NCBI RefSeq assembly: GCF_030944625.1
Contig: NZ_JAUSXY010000001.1
Location: 2,790,001 to 2,854,000 of the forward strand
Source of the DNA: Arthrobacter sp. SLBN-112
Lineage (GTDB): Bacteria > Actinomycetota > Actinomycetes > Actinomycetales > Micrococcaceae
Reading direction: 5' to 3'
DNA: 64,000 nucleotides
Part shown: piece by piece, positions 53,504 through 63,897 of the stretch
Position numbering within the stretch: position 1 is the stretch's first letter
Layout: the number at the start of each line of letters is the position of its first letter
Translations under genes and position numbers: made by a program
Notes under the pieces: model-generated
Told to the model about the DNA's origin: nothing
Databases searched by the model: none
What the model saw: the letters and a program-made list of their open reading frames with translations, nothing else

Positions 53504-55894
53504 TTGGAAGAACGTTCGGCGTCGGCGCCAACGGCAGAGGAAGACAAGAATCCTGCCGGTGTACAGGCCGGTATGGCATCCTCGGCGCGCCCCGGATCGT
53601 TGGTTCCCGTGGACAATTCAGGCGCACGTGCCACGTTTCCCGGCCGCCGGGAGCGCACCCGGTCCCGGCTTGCCCGCCTGACCGGACGGGGAACGGCCAC
53701 CTACTCGCCCATCCTCGAGCCGTTGCTGCGGACTGTCCGGGCCAACAATCCCAAAGAGGACTTCGACCTCATCCAGCGCGCGTTCGACGTCGCCGAGCGC
53801 AGCCACCGCGGGCAAAAACGCAAGAGCGGGGACCCGTACATCACCCATCCGGTGGCCGTCGCCACCATCCTGGCCGAACTCGGGCTCAGCGGCACCACCC
53901 TCGCGGCCGCCCTGCTGCACGACACAGTCGAGGACACCCCCTACACCCTGGCGGACCTGAAGCGGGACTTCGGCCCGGAAGTGGCCATGCTGGTGGACGG
54001 CGTGACCAAACTGGACAAGGTCAGCTTCGGTGAGGCAGCGCAGTCCGAGACGGTCCGCAAAATGGTCGTCGCCATGGCCAAGGACATCCGGGTCTTGATG
54101 ATCAAGCTGGCGGACCGGCTGCACAATGCCCGCACCTGGCGGTTCGTGTCAGCGGAATCATCGGCCCGCAAAGCCCGGGAGACGCTGGAGATTTTCGCTC
54201 CTTTGGCCCATCGCCTGGGCATGAACACCATCAAATGGGAGCTGGAGGACCTGTCCTTCGCGGCGCTCTATCCCAAGGTGTACGAAGAGATTGTCCGCAT
54301 GGTGGGGGATCGGACCCCGGAGCGGGAAAAGAGCCTGGGCGTCATTCGCGACCAGATCACCGAGGACCTGCGTGCCGCCCGCATCAAAGCCACCATCACA
54401 GGCCGGCCCAAGCATTACTATTCGATCTACCAAAAGATGATCGTCCGCGACAAGGACTTTGACGACATCAATGACCTCATGGGTGTCCGCGTCCTGGTGG
54501 ACTCCGTCCGGGACTGCTATGCCGCCCTGGGCACCATGCACTCGCGCTGGAACCCGTTGCCCGGCAGGTTCAAGGACTACATCGCGATGCCCAAGTTCAA
54601 CATGTACCAGTCCCTGCACACCACGGTGATCGGTCCCGGCGGGAAGCCGGTGGAGATCCAGATCCGTACGCACGAGATGCACCGCCGGGCCGAATACGGC
54701 GTGGCGGCGCACTGGAAGTACAAGGACCAGCCCAACCGCACTGCCGTTGGGCCCGGAAGCCCCCGCGACGGCGACATGGGCTGGTTGCGCTCCCTGGTGG
54801 ACTGGCAGCAGGAGACGTCCGATCCCGGAGAGTTCCTGGACTCGCTCCGCTTTGAAATCAACGCACGCGAAGTGTTCGTCTTCACCCCCAAGGGCGAGGT
54901 CATGGCGCTGCCGGCGGGATCGACGCCGGTTGACTTCGCCTATGCCGTGCACACCGAGGTGGGGCACCGCACCATTGGGGCCAGGGTCAACGGGAAGCTG
55001 GTCCCGCTCAACAGTGAGCTGAACCACGGCGACTGGGTGGAGATCTTCACCTCGAAGGCTGAGGGCGCCGGCCCAAGCCAGGACTGGCAGCACTTCGTCA
55101 AGAGTGCGAGGGCCCGGAACAAGATCCGCCAGTGGTTCAGCAAGGAACGCCGTGAAGAGGCGATCGACCGCGGCAAGGAACTGCTGACCCGTGCCATGCG
55201 GAAGCAGAACCTTCCGCTGCAGCGGCTGATGACGCACGAGGCCCTGGCCGCCGTCGCCGAGGACTTCAAGTACACGGACATTTCCGGCCTCTACGCTGGC
55301 GTGGGTGACGGGCACACCTCGGCCCAGTCGGTCATGGAGAAGCTCATCGAGAGCCTGGGCGGCAACGAAAGCGCCGATGATGACGTCGAAGAGGTCAGCA
55401 TCCCCACCCAGGTCACCAAGGCCCGCTTCTCCGATTCGGGCGTCGTGGTCCGCGGCGTGGGGGACGTCTGGGTAAAGCTGGCCCGCTGCTGCACCCCCGT
55501 GCCCCCGGATCCCATCCTTGGCTTCGTGACCAGGGGTTCGGGCGTTTCAGTGCACCGTACCGACTGCACGAACATCTCGGACCTCAAGGACCAGCCGGAC
55601 CGGATCGTGGACGTTGACTGGGCACCCACCCAGTCAAGCGTCTTCCTGGTGGAAATCCAGGTGGAAGCCCTTGACCGGAAATCCCTGCTCTCGGATGTCA
55701 CGCGTGTCCTGTCGGAGAACCACGTCAACATCCTGGCGGCAAGCGTCCACACGTCCACGGACCGGGTGGCCATCTCAAAGTTCGCTTTCGAAATGGGCGA
55801 CCCCAAGTACCTCAGCCACGTCCTGAGCGCCGTCCGACGGATCGACGGGGTCTTCGACGTCTACCGCACCACCGGCAACAAGCGCCGGAGCTAG
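53504..55894 (+). CDS. relA: Bifunctional (p)ppGpp synthetase/hydrolase Rel
   Basis: A 796-residue RSH protein. The HD hydrolase domain ([14 protein letters not shown] near 139), the synthetase domain ([10 protein letters not shown] near 304), TGS (about 455-515) and a C-terminal ACT domain are all present, so both activities are expected. It makes and breaks the stringent alarmone. TTG 53504 is chosen because GAGGGG lies 7 nt upstream; GTG 53486 is an alternative. A TAGACT -10 element lies near 53466. Its last 120 nt are overlapped antisense by the next gene. Confidence 0.93.
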   Translation: MEERSASAPTAEEDKNPAGVQAGMASSARPGSLVPVDNSGARATFPGRRERTRSRLARLTGRGTATYSPILEPLLRTVRANNPKEDFDLIQRAFDVAERSHRGQKRKSGDPYITHPVAVATILAELGLSGTTLAAALLHDTVEDTPYTLADLKRDFGPEVAMLVDGVTKLDKVSFGEAAQSETVRKMVVAMAKDIRVLMIKLADRLHNARTWRFVSAESSARKARETLEIFAPLAHRLGMNTIKWELEDLSFAALYPKVYEEIVRMVGDRTPEREKSLGVIRDQITEDLRAARIKATITGRPKHYYSIYQKMIVRDKDFDDINDLMGVRVLVDSVRDCYAALGTMHSRWNPLPGRFKDYIAMPKFNMYQSLHTTVIGPGGKPVEIQIRTHEMHRRAEYGVAAHWKYKDQPNRTAVGPGSPRDGDMGWLRSLVDWQQETSDPGEFLDSLRFEINAREVFVFTPKGEVMALPAGSTPVDFAYAVHTEVGHRTIGARVNGKLVPLNSELNHGDWVEIFTSKAEGAGPSQDWQHFVKSARARNKIRQWFSKERREEAIDRGKELLTRAMRKQNLPLQRLMTHEALAAVAEDFKYTDISGLYAGVGDGHTSAQSVMEKLIESLGGNESADDDVEEVSIPTQVTKARFSDSGVVVRGVGDVWVKLARCCTPVPPDPILGFVTRGSGVSVHRTDCTNISDLKDQPDRIVDVDWAPTQSSVFLVEIQVEALDRKSLLSDVTRVLSENHVNILAASVHTSTDRVAISKFAFEMGDPKYLSHVLSAVRRIDGVFDVYRTTGNKRRS

Positions 55895-56551
55895 CATCGC
55901 CAGCTTTTCCAGTGCCGCCCGCTTGTGGGGAACCCGGGGAGTCGCCTCGATGGCACGCACCAGCAGCCGAAGCCTCACGTCCTGCTGCGGCCTGGCCAGC
56001 AACGCGGTGAGGGCGGGCACGGCGCGTTCCGTTTCGACGTGCAAGGCAATATCCAGCGCTGTCCGCAGGGGACTGGAGACCATCAGCCCGCCCAGGCTGA
56101 TGACATCGAGCGGACCGAGCTTTACTTCGTGCAGGGTGCAGCCGCGCGTGTTCCGCAGGCTGGATACCCTCCGCTTCGTATCCACCAATAACGCCAGGCG
56201 GTCAGGTTCCGCCGCGCAGCCGTAGATCCAGGCTGCGGTCAACCGCCCCGCAACGACGCGTTGCCGGACAGAAGTGGGAACCACCGCAGCCGCTGCCCGT
56301 GCCCGCAGCTGGGGCGAGGCGGGTATCCCAGGCAGGGTGTAGCCGTGTTGGTGGAACCGGGCCAACAGCCCGTCTGCGGCAAGGGATTGCAGTTCGGGGC
56401 CGGCGAAGGGCACCCCTGGCGCATACAACTCCGGAAACCGGGGCGGTGAGGCCGCGGCCCAGGCGCCTTGAACCTGCCCGCCTGTCGCGGAAGGGGCAGC
56501 CAAGGCAAACCTGCCTTGCCCGGGGGCGGAAGAAGCTGGTGCTGTGGCCAT
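55775..56551 (-). CDS. AbiEi-like antitoxin-domain protein of uncertain function
   Basis: A 258-residue protein with a flexible N terminus. The segment [20 protein letters not shown], then [19 protein letters not shown] and [13 protein letters not shown] recalls the C-terminal region of type IV AbiEi antitoxins, here without a neighbouring AbiEii toxin. The last 40 residues are read from the strand opposite the end of rel (120-nt tail-to-tail overlap). It may be an orphan antitoxin or simply a domain-sharing protein. ATG 56551 is the first start; a ribosome site is not clear. Confidence 0.5.
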   Translation of the reverse strand: MATAPASSAPGQGRFALAAPSATGGQVQGAWAAASPPRFPELYAPGVPFAGPELQSLAADGLLARFHQHGYTLPGIPASPQLRARAAAAVVPTSVRQRVVAGRLTAAWIYGCAAEPDRLALLVDTKRRVSSLRNTRGCTLHEVKLGPLDVISLGGLMVSSPLRTALDIALHVETERAVPALTALLARPQQDVRLRLLVRAIEATPRVPHKRAALEKLAMLAPALVAGGAVDVEDPVDPSDGAQDVAEVLGVAHFESEL

Positions 56552-56580
56552 TCCCCCATCCTGCCCGGATGACCGTTAAC

Positions 56581-56632
56581 AGGCACAGGCCCGGTCCGGA
56601 TTATGTGGATAACCGGGACCGGGCCTGTGCCT
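56581..56632 (-). terminator. Long hairpin after DUF349 gene
   Basis: 17-nt perfect arms (AGGCACAGGCCCGGTCC and its complement) around an 18-nt loop that can itself pair CCGG. It lies just after the DUF349 stop codon. Confidence 0.7.
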
Positions 56633-56648
56633 CAGTCAGGACGGGGTG

Positions 56649-58172
56649 TCAGGACAGCTCGCTGGCCGACCGCTGGATCTGGTCCAGCCACGCCTGGCGG
56701 GCTTCGAGCGCTTCCTGTGCGGCCTTGATCTTGCGCTGGTCGCCGCTCTTCTCCGCCTTCACGAGGTCCTCCTGGAGGCCCGCAATGGCAGATTCCAGCT
56801 GGGACAGCGCGCTGTTGGTGCGGGCCTTGCGCTCCGGGTCGGACCGCTGCCACTGCTCGTCTTCGGCGTGGCGGACAGCATCTTCCACCTTCCGCAGGCC
56901 GGCCTCGATCCGGCCCATGTCTGCCCGGGGAACCTTGCCGGCCTCTTCCCAGCGGTCACGGACGGACTGCAATGCCTTCTTTGCGGCTGCGAGGTCGTTC
57001 ACCGGGAGAATCGCGTTGGCCTCGGCCAGCAGCTCCTCCTTGACGGCGAGGTTGGCCGTGTATTCCTGGTCGATCTCGTCGTTCGCAGCCTGGCGGGACG
57101 TGAAGAAGACGTCCTGGGCGGCGCGGAACCTGGCCCAGAGCGCGTCATCATCCTTGCGGCTGGCCCGCGGCGACGCCTTCCATTGGTCCATCAACCGGCG
57201 GTACTCGCCGGCGGCGAAGCCCCAGTCCGTTGACGTGGACAAGGCCTCGGCCTCGGCGATCAGCTTTTCCTTGGCGGCCTTTGCCGCGGAGTTGTTGCTG
57301 TCCAGCTGGGAGAAGTATGCCCGGCGGTGGCGGTCAAAAACGGTGCGGGCAGCCCTGAACCGCTTCCACAGCGCATCCTCGTTGCTGCGGCCCAGGCGCA
57401 CACCGCTCTTCTGCGCGACTTTCCAGTTCTCGAACAGCTCGTTCATCCGGGCGCTGGAGGTTTTCCACTGGGTCTGCGCGGGATCCTGGCCGGAAATCTC
57501 CTCGGCTTCGGCCACAATGGCTTCCCGGGCGGCGAGCTCAGCGGCGCGGACGGCGTCGTGCTCGGCCTTTTCGGCTTTTTCCAGTTCCGAGATCTGGCCG
57601 GCAAGCTTTTCCAGCCTGGCCTCGGCGGCGCGGAGGTCACCCACCATGTTCCGCTCGGCGAGCTGTTCATGCAGGTGCGTCACCGTCTTCTGCATGTCAG
57701 TGCTGGGAGCCTTGGAGCTGACGCGCTGTTCCAAGAGGACGATCTGGGCCACGACGTCGTCGTACTTCCGCGCGAAGTAGATCAGCGCTTCCTCACCGCT
57801 GACGCCGGGGTACTGCCCAACCGGGTGTTCACCGCCGTCGATGGTCAGGTAAACGTGGCCGTCCCCTTCCACCCTGCCCCACTTGGAGGCCTCGGCGACG
57901 GACGTGCCGGGCGCGGCAGGTACGGGTGCAGCGGCAGGGGCGGCGGCGGCAGGCTTCGGACGCGACGCGAACGCGGCAGGAGACGGTGCGGAAGGCCGGG
58001 GAACTGGAGCCGGTGCCGGGGCCGCGTCAGGAGCTTCCGCAGGAGTGGATTCTTCCGGGGCCGTGGCTGCCTGGGCGTTGTCTGCCTCGGTGCCGGCGCC
58101 TTCGCTGGTGTCCGAGGCCGCCGCCACGGTCAGGTCTGTTGCTGTTTCGTCGGATTTCTGACTGTCTGTCAC
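56649..58172 (-). CDS. DUF349 coiled-coil protein
   Basis: A 507-residue protein. An Ala/Pro-rich disordered N terminus (1-95) precedes a small globular part (KWGRVEGDGHVYLTI) and a long helical region with repeated DUF349 units, each carrying the LWxRFR pattern (DALWKRFRAARTVFDR, DALWARFRAAQDVFFT). The role is unknown. GTG 58172 starts 68 nt after the PPIase stop, so both may share a transcript. Confidence 0.82.
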   Translation of the reverse strand: MTDSQKSDETATDLTVAAASDTSEGAGTEADNAQAATAPEESTPAEAPDAAPAPAPVPRPSAPSPAAFASRPKPAAAAPAAAPVPAAPGTSVAEASKWGRVEGDGHVYLTIDGGEHPVGQYPGVSGEEALIYFARKYDDVVAQIVLLEQRVSSKAPSTDMQKTVTHLHEQLAERNMVGDLRAAEARLEKLAGQISELEKAEKAEHDAVRAAELAAREAIVAEAEEISGQDPAQTQWKTSSARMNELFENWKVAQKSGVRLGRSNEDALWKRFRAARTVFDRHRRAYFSQLDSNNSAAKAAKEKLIAEAEALSTSTDWGFAAGEYRRLMDQWKASPRASRKDDDALWARFRAAQDVFFTSRQAANDEIDQEYTANLAVKEELLAEANAILPVNDLAAAKKALQSVRDRWEEAGKVPRADMGRIEAGLRKVEDAVRHAEDEQWQRSDPERKARTNSALSQLESAIAGLQEDLVKAEKSGDQRKIKAAQEALEARQAWLDQIQRSASELS

Positions 58173-58239
58173 CGCTAAAAGTCTTTCGCTTGGAGGGAAA
58201 TACTCACGTACTGCACCGGGGCCGCTGCGGCCCGGCGTC

Positions 58240-59058
58240 CTACTTCAGAGAAAATGAGTCTATCGTGACTGGTTGAATCGGTGCGCCGTCTGTGTCGCTG
58301 GCCCCCGGTGTAATGCCTGCGGCGGCGATCTTGGACACCGCATCCAGCCCGGACGTCACCTTGCCCACCACCGTATAGCCTCCGGCCGAATCCGGGTTGA
58401 TCACGGTGTCCTTGTACACAATGAAGAACTGGGTTCCGTTGCCGTAGGCGTTGTTCCCGGTGCGGGCCACGGCGATGGTCCCGGCGGGATAGGTGTTGTC
58501 GGTAGGGGTGTTTTCCAAGGGGCCCCAGGTGTAGTTCGGGTCACCCTGGCCGTCGCCATTGGCGGAGCCGCACTGCAGAACACCGAACTGGTCCGCTGTG
58601 GTCAAGCGGTGGCAGGTCTTGCCGTTGAAGAAGCCTTGATCACTGAGTGACTTGAACACTGCGGCTGCCTGTGGCGCCTTGGTGCCGTCCACTTCGACAC
58701 CGAGGGGGCTGCCGTTCAGCGAGAGCTCACCGGAGAACGTCTTGCCGGCGGCCGTATCCGCAGCTGGAATGTTCGCGCCGTTGGAGGCCTGCGGAGACGG
58801 GGTGGCTGAGGCGCTTGCGGACGCTGACGGTTCGGTCAGGCCGGCTTGGGCTGCAGCGTATTCGTCTTCGGTGGGATTCCCGGCGAAGGCGGTGAGTTGG
58901 AGCACGACGGCGAGCACGACGGCGGTGGCTCCCGCGCCGGCGGCCACGATGTTGTCGCGTTTGCGCCGCTTGTCCTGGCTGCGCCGCAGCTCGCGCTTGG
59001 CCTCCATTTGCTGGATGCGCCGTTTTGTTTCGCGGGCACTGCGTGAACTGGCCGCCAA
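58240..59058 (-). CDS. Membrane-anchored cyclophilin-type peptidyl-prolyl isomerase
   Basis: A 272-residue protein. A basic cytoplasmic start (RRSQDKRRKRD) and one membrane helix (about 37-60) lead to a Ser/Ala linker and a cyclophilin domain from about 105: GFFNGKTCHRLTTADQF, then GNGTQFFIVYKD and GYTVVGKVTSGLDAVSKIA. It would help fold exported proteins. TTG 59058 has GGAGG 4 nt upstream. It matches the mycobacterial ppiB-rel neighbourhood. Confidence 0.87.
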   Translation of the reverse strand: MAASSRSARETKRRIQQMEAKRELRRSQDKRRKRDNIVAAGAGATAVVLAVVLQLTAFAGNPTEDEYAAAQAGLTEPSASASASATPSPQASNGANIPAADTAAGKTFSGELSLNGSPLGVEVDGTKAPQAAAVFKSLSDQGFFNGKTCHRLTTADQFGVLQCGSANGDGQGDPNYTWGPLENTPTDNTYPAGTIAVARTGNNAYGNGTQFFIVYKDTVINPDSAGGYTVVGKVTSGLDAVSKIAAAGITPGASDTDGAPIQPVTIDSFSLK

Positions 59059-59284
59059 GGGTCCTCCTCGTCGTCGGGCTGCTGGTGCCCGGCGGATGGC
59101 CGCAGGGCGCAGGTGCGGCCGGCCTCAGCGCCGGTCCGCTGCATTAGAGATGCACACGGATGACGCATAAACTGGCTGCCGCACATAGTTTATGCATGGC
59201 TGGCTGTGCTGCCGCCGAACGTCGCCTTGGAGCGGCGCGCGGGCAGCCCCCGGCGCACCTTTCACCGTAAGGAGAACTTTCCCC

Positions 59285-60655
59285 ATGGCACGCACCGCCT
59301 CCCTGTCCGGATTCCCCGAGTGGCTTCCCGAGGAGCGGCTGGTGGAGCTGCATGTGCTCGATACCCTGCGCCGGGTCTTTGAACTGCACGGGTTCGCCTC
59401 GATCGAGACCCGCGCGGTGGAAACGGTGGGCCAGCTGTTGCGCAAGGGCGAGATCGACAAGGAAGTGTACGGACTCAGCAGGCTGCAGGAGGACGACAGC
59501 GACAACCCCGTCAAGGGCGGCAAGGCTGATCCCCACGCGCTTGCACTGCATTTTGACCTGACAGTTCCGTTTGCCCGGTACGTCGTGGAAAACGCCGGCT
59601 ACCTTGCATTCCCGTTCCGCCGGTACCAGATCCAGAAGGTGTGGCGCGGCGAGCGGCCCCAGGAAGGCCGGGCCCGCGAGTTCACCCAGGCAGACATCGA
59701 CGTTGTGGGAGACGGCGAGCTGCCGTTCCGCTACGACGTGGAGATTGCCCTGGTCATCGCCGAGGCCCTCAGCGCGCTTCCCATCCCGGACTTCCGGCTC
59801 CGGATCAACAACCGCAAGCTGGCTGAAGGCTTCTACCGGGGGATCGGGCTCGATGACACGGCCGGCGTGCTCCGCAGCATCGACAAGCTCGAAAAAATCG
59901 GTCCCGCCAAGGTGGCCGAGCTGCTGAAGACAGAGCTCGGTGCCTCTGACGAGCAGGCGGCCAAGGCCCTGCAGCTGGCAGCCATCCGTACGGAAGACAC
60001 CTCCTTCGTGGCTAAGGTGCATGCCCTGGGAGTCAGCGATGACCTCCTGGACGAGGGCCTGGACGAACTGGAGCAGGTGATCGACGCTGCCGTGCAGCGG
60101 GCCCCCGGAAAGGTCCTGGCGGACCTGAGCATCGCCCGCGGCCTGGACTATTACACCGGCACCGTCGTGGAGACCGTCCTGGTGGGCCATGAACAGCTGG
60201 GATCCATCTGCTCCGGCGGCCGTTACGACGCCCTTGCATCAAAGGGCAACCGAAAGTTCCCGGGAGTGGGCCTGTCCATCGGTGTCACCCGCCTGGTGTC
60301 CCGGATCCTCAGCCAGGACCTGGCCAAGGCCTCCCGTTCCGTGCCCACGGCCGTGCTGGTGGCCCTGAGCCATGACGACAGCTGGGGCGCCGCACAGGAC
60401 GTTGCTGCCTTGCTTCGAAGCAGGGGCATTCCCACCGAAGTTGCGGCGAAGGCGGAGAAATTCGGCAAGCAGATCAAGTTCGCTGACCGGCGGGGAATCC
60501 CGTTCGTATGGTTCACGGACGACGACGGCACCCACCAGGTCAAGGACATCCGGACCGGCGCGCAAGTGGTGGCCGCCCCGGAGACCTGGGTGCCGCCGGT
60601 GGAGGACCTCACCGTCCAGGTCAACACCACAACGGCTGCGACAGCGTCCGTCTAG
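59285..60655 (+). CDS. hisS: Histidyl-tRNA synthetase
   Basis: A 456-residue class II synthetase. Motif 2 is in FRRYQIQKVWRGERPQEGRA, the histidine-binding motifs in RGLDYYTGTVVE and SICSGGRYDALAS, and a C-terminal anticodon domain (about 355-430) ends the fold. It charges tRNA-His. ATG 59285 follows AAGGAGA; a longer upstream frame is shadow. Slightly longer than E. coli HisRS, with about 20 extra C-terminal residues. Confidence 0.95.
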   Translation: MARTASLSGFPEWLPEERLVELHVLDTLRRVFELHGFASIETRAVETVGQLLRKGEIDKEVYGLSRLQEDDSDNPVKGGKADPHALALHFDLTVPFARYVVENAGYLAFPFRRYQIQKVWRGERPQEGRAREFTQADIDVVGDGELPFRYDVEIALVIAEALSALPIPDFRLRINNRKLAEGFYRGIGLDDTAGVLRSIDKLEKIGPAKVAELLKTELGASDEQAAKALQLAAIRTEDTSFVAKVHALGVSDDLLDEGLDELEQVIDAAVQRAPGKVLADLSIARGLDYYTGTVVETVLVGHEQLGSICSGGRYDALASKGNRKFPGVGLSIGVTRLVSRILSQDLAKASRSVPTAVLVALSHDDSWGAAQDVAALLRSRGIPTEVAAKAEKFGKQIKFADRRGIPFVWFTDDDGTHQVKDIRTGAQVVAAPETWVPPVEDLTVQVNTTTAATASV

Positions 60656-60663
60656 CGCCCGCG

Positions 60664-61917
60664 TTACCGGCCGGGCTGGTGCTGCCGGAACCGCAGCACC
60701 AGCCAGCGCCCGGCCACCCCCGCTGCGAGCACCGCTGCCATGGTCAGCACCGGCGCCGGCGGCAGCGTGAAGGCCAGGACCACGCACCCCAGGAAGCCGG
60801 CCGCGTTCAGCCAGCGCGGGGCGTAGCCGGGGTGCGCGTCAAGAGTGTAGGCGGAGGCGTTCGCAACTGCGTAATAAACCAGCACCCCGAAGCTTGAGAA
60901 GCCCACCACGGTCATCACGTCCGTGGTCAACAGGAGCAGGACCACGACGGCGGCCACGGCCAGTTCGGCGACGAACGGAACGGTGTGGGTGCCGCCCACC
61001 TTGCCCAGGGGACCGGGAAGGTCACGTTCCCGCGCCATGGCGAGCGTTGTTCGCCCTACTCCCGTAATCAGCGCGAGCAGGGCGCCCAGGCACGCGGCGG
61101 CGGCACCGGCCTGCACCAGCGGTGCGCCCGCCGCCAGCTGCGACCCCAGAACCGCGTCCAGCAGGGGAGTCCTGGCAGTAGCGAGCCGGCTCCCCAGATG
61201 GGCCTGCAGGAGCAAAGCGAGCAGCAGGTAGATGGCGAAAGCGGCTGCCAGGGCGGCAAGGATAGCCCGCGGAATGGACCGGGTGGGGTCTTTGACTTCT
61301 TCCCCCAGTGTGGCGATCCGCGCGTAGCCGGCGAAGGCGAAGAACATCAGCCCGGCTGCTGGGAGGACCCCGGCCGGCCCGCCGGAACCTGCACCGGACA
61401 GGATCGCGGCAGGATGTGGGCCGAGCGCCGCGGCCACGGCGACGAACACCAGGATCGCCACCACGAAGCACAGCAGGATCCGCGTGAGCAGGGCAGTGCG
61501 GGTGATGCCGAGAAGGTTGACGCCGGTCAGGGCAACCACAGCGCCAACCGCCACCGGGGCAGCGTAGTCCGGTGCAACGTAACTGCCGAAGGTCAGGGCC
61601 ATTGCCGCGCAAGACGCCGTTTTGCCGGTGACGAACCCCCAGCCGGCCACGAAGCCCGGCCACTCGCCCAGTTGTTTCCGGCCATAAACATAGGTTCCGC
61701 CGCTGGTGGGGTACTTCGCGGCGAGTGCCGCAGAGGCTACCGCATTGCAGTACGCCACGACGCCGGCAATGACCACGGACAGGACCAGCAGGTTCCCGGC
61801 CAGGGCCGCGGCCGGGGCGAATACCACGAACACGCCGGCGCCCAGCATGGAGCCAAGGCCAATAGCGGTGGCATCGAAGGTGCCGAGCCTGCGTTGAAGT
61901 TGCTGAGGTTGGCCCAT
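60664..61917 (-). CDS. Amino acid permease (APC superfamily)
   Basis: A 417-residue transporter of about 12 helices. The APC opening LGTFDATAIGLGSMLGAGVF and the loop GEEVKDPTRSIPRAI are diagnostic. Substrate not readable; probably an amino acid. It sits between hisS and aspS on the other strand, 8 nt from the hisS stop. ATG 61917 is weakly supported by AAAGG 13 nt upstream. Confidence 0.85.
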   Translation of the reverse strand: MGQPQQLQRRLGTFDATAIGLGSMLGAGVFVVFAPAAALAGNLLVLSVVIAGVVAYCNAVASAALAAKYPTSGGTYVYGRKQLGEWPGFVAGWGFVTGKTASCAAMALTFGSYVAPDYAAPVAVGAVVALTGVNLLGITRTALLTRILLCFVVAILVFVAVAAALGPHPAAILSGAGSGGPAGVLPAAGLMFFAFAGYARIATLGEEVKDPTRSIPRAILAALAAAFAIYLLLALLLQAHLGSRLATARTPLLDAVLGSQLAAGAPLVQAGAAAACLGALLALITGVGRTTLAMARERDLPGPLGKVGGTHTVPFVAELAVAAVVVLLLLTTDVMTVVGFSSFGVLVYYAVANASAYTLDAHPGYAPRWLNAAGFLGCVVLAFTLPPAPVLTMAAVLAAGVAGRWLVLRFRQHQPGR

Positions 61918-62014
61918 GAGGCGGCAGTACCTTTCCAGCGGGTAAACTCGGACGGGATCGTTCCAGGAACGATCATATTGAACTTCCCACTGTTTTCCCG
62001 CAGAAAGGCGTGCT

Positions 62015-63811
62015 GTGCTGCGCACACATGACCTCGGATCCCTTCGTTCCGAGCACATTGGACAAACCGTAACCCTGGCCGGCTGGGTGGGCCGCCGTCG
62101 TGATCACGGTGGTGTGGCCTTCGTTGACTTGCGCGATGCTTCCGGTGTCTCGCAGGTGGTGGTGCGTGAAGAAGAGGTCTTCCATGGCCTGCGCAACGAA
62201 TACGTCCTGCAGGTCAAGGGCACTGTTTCCCGGCGCCCCGAGGGCAACGAGAACCCGGCCCTGGCCACGGGTGAGATCGAGGTCATTGCTGAGGACGTCA
62301 CCATCCTCAACACCTCCGACCCGCTGCCCTTCCAGATTGACGAGCATGTCGAGGTGGGCGAGGAAGCGCGCCTCAAGCACCGCTACCTCGACCTTCGCCG
62401 TCCGGGCCCCAGCAGGAACCTGCGCCTCCGCTCCGAGGCCAACCGGGTGGCCCGCGAACTGCTCCACGATGAGGGCTTCGTGGAAATCGAGACTCCCACG
62501 CTGACCCGCTCCACGCCGGAAGGTGCCCGCGACTTCCTGGTTCCGGCACGCCTGGCACCGGGTTCCTGGTATGCGCTCCCGCAGTCGCCGCAGCTGTTCA
62601 AGCAGTTGCTGCAGGTGGGCGGCTTTGAGAAGTATTACCAGATCGCCCGCTGCTACCGGGACGAGGACTTCCGTGCGGACCGGCAGCCGGAATTCACGCA
62701 GCTGGACATCGAGGCCAGCTTCGTCGACCAGGACGACATCATCCGGCTGGGTGAAAACATCGTCAAGGCGGTGTGGCAGCTCATCGGAGTCGATATTCCC
62801 ACGCCGATCCAGCGCATCACGTACGCAGACGCCATGGCGCGCTATGGTTCCGACAAGCCGGACCTTCGCTTCGGGCAGGAACTGACGGAGCTCACCGAGT
62901 TCTTCAAAGACACCAACTTCGGCGTCTTCAAGGCACCCTATGTTGGTGCCGTCGTCATGCCTGGGGGCGCCTCGCAGGCACGCCGGGCCCTTGATGCCTG
63001 GCAGGAATGGGCCAAGCAGCGCGGCGCCAAGGGTCTTGCCTACGTCCTGTACAAGGAAGACGGCGCGCTCGCCGGACCGGTCGCAAAGAACCTCACCGAG
63101 ATCGAGCGTGCGGGACTGGCCGACGCGGTTGGCGCCAAGCCCGGCGACTGCATCTTCTTCGCGGCCGGTGAGAAGACGCCATCCCGCGCCCTGCTGGGCG
63201 CTGCACGCGTGGAAATCGGCCACCGTACCGGCCTGATCGACCCCACCGCGTGGGCTTTCTGCTGGGTTGTGGACGCTCCCATGTTCGAGCCTGCTGCCGC
63301 CGCCATCGCCTCAGGTGACGTAGCGGTTGGTGGCGGCAAGTGGACCGCCGTCCACCACGCCTTCACTTCGCCGAAGCCCGAGTTCCTGGACACCTTTGAC
63401 AAAGACCCGGAGTCGGCGCTGTCCTACGCTTACGACATCGTGTGCAACGGCAACGAAATCGGCGGCGGCTCCATCCGTATCCACCAGCGCGACGTGCAGG
63501 AGCGGGTCTTTGAACTCATGGGCCTGGACAAGGAAGACGCGCAGACCAAGTTCGGCTTCCTGCTGGAGGGCTTCAAGTACGGCGCACCTCCGCACGGCGG
63601 CATCGCCTTCGGCTGGGACCGCGTCGTTTCGCTGCTCGCCGGTGTGGAATCCATCCGCGACGTCATCGCCTTCCCGAAGTCCGGCGGCGGCCACGACCCG
63701 CTCACGGAGGCACCGGCACCCATCACGCCGCAGCAGCGCAAAGAAGCCGGCGTGGACTTCAAGCCGGAGGCCAAAAAGCCGGAAGAGAAGAAGCCCGAAG
63801 AGAAGAAGTAG
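62015..63811 (+). CDS. aspS: Aspartyl-tRNA synthetase (probably non-discriminating)
   Basis: A 598-residue bacterial AspRS: an N-terminal OB fold ([20 protein letters not shown]), a catalytic core with motif 2 ([18 protein letters not shown]), the bacterial insert domain and motif 3 ([13 protein letters not shown]). The anticodon-binding His in RRDHGG is the form linked to non-discriminating AspRS, which also aspartylates tRNA-Asn; E. coli AspRS has Leu there. The protein ends in a Lys/Glu repeat ([12 protein letters not shown]) beyond the normal end. GTG 62015 has GAAAGG at 6 nt. Confidence 0.95.
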   Translation: MLRTHDLGSLRSEHIGQTVTLAGWVGRRRDHGGVAFVDLRDASGVSQVVVREEEVFHGLRNEYVLQVKGTVSRRPEGNENPALATGEIEVIAEDVTILNTSDPLPFQIDEHVEVGEEARLKHRYLDLRRPGPSRNLRLRSEANRVARELLHDEGFVEIETPTLTRSTPEGARDFLVPARLAPGSWYALPQSPQLFKQLLQVGGFEKYYQIARCYRDEDFRADRQPEFTQLDIEASFVDQDDIIRLGENIVKAVWQLIGVDIPTPIQRITYADAMARYGSDKPDLRFGQELTELTEFFKDTNFGVFKAPYVGAVVMPGGASQARRALDAWQEWAKQRGAKGLAYVLYKEDGALAGPVAKNLTEIERAGLADAVGAKPGDCIFFAAGEKTPSRALLGAARVEIGHRTGLIDPTAWAFCWVVDAPMFEPAAAAIASGDVAVGGGKWTAVHHAFTSPKPEFLDTFDKDPESALSYAYDIVCNGNEIGGGSIRIHQRDVQERVFELMGLDKEDAQTKFGFLLEGFKYGAPPHGGIAFGWDRVVSLLAGVESIRDVIAFPKSGGGHDPLTEAPAPITPQQRKEAGVDFKPEAKKPEEKKPEEKK

Positions 63812-63842
63812 CACGCGGAACGCTGCGCAGGCAGCGGCCGTT

Positions 63843-63880
63843 GGGAGGTTCTCCGGAAACCCGGGGAACCTCCCGCCTTT
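63843..63880 (+). terminator. Terminator after aspS
   Basis: GGGAGGTTCTCCGG, AAAC loop, CCGGGGAACCTCCC with one G-U type pair, then GCCTTT. Confidence 0.65.
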
Positions 63881-63897
63881 AACGAAGGAGCCATCCG

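Noticed and set aside
63770..63811. Repeat at the end of aspS as a mobile or tandem repeat element
   Set aside because: It is an in-frame codon repeat coding for a Lys/Glu tail and stops at the normal stop codon.
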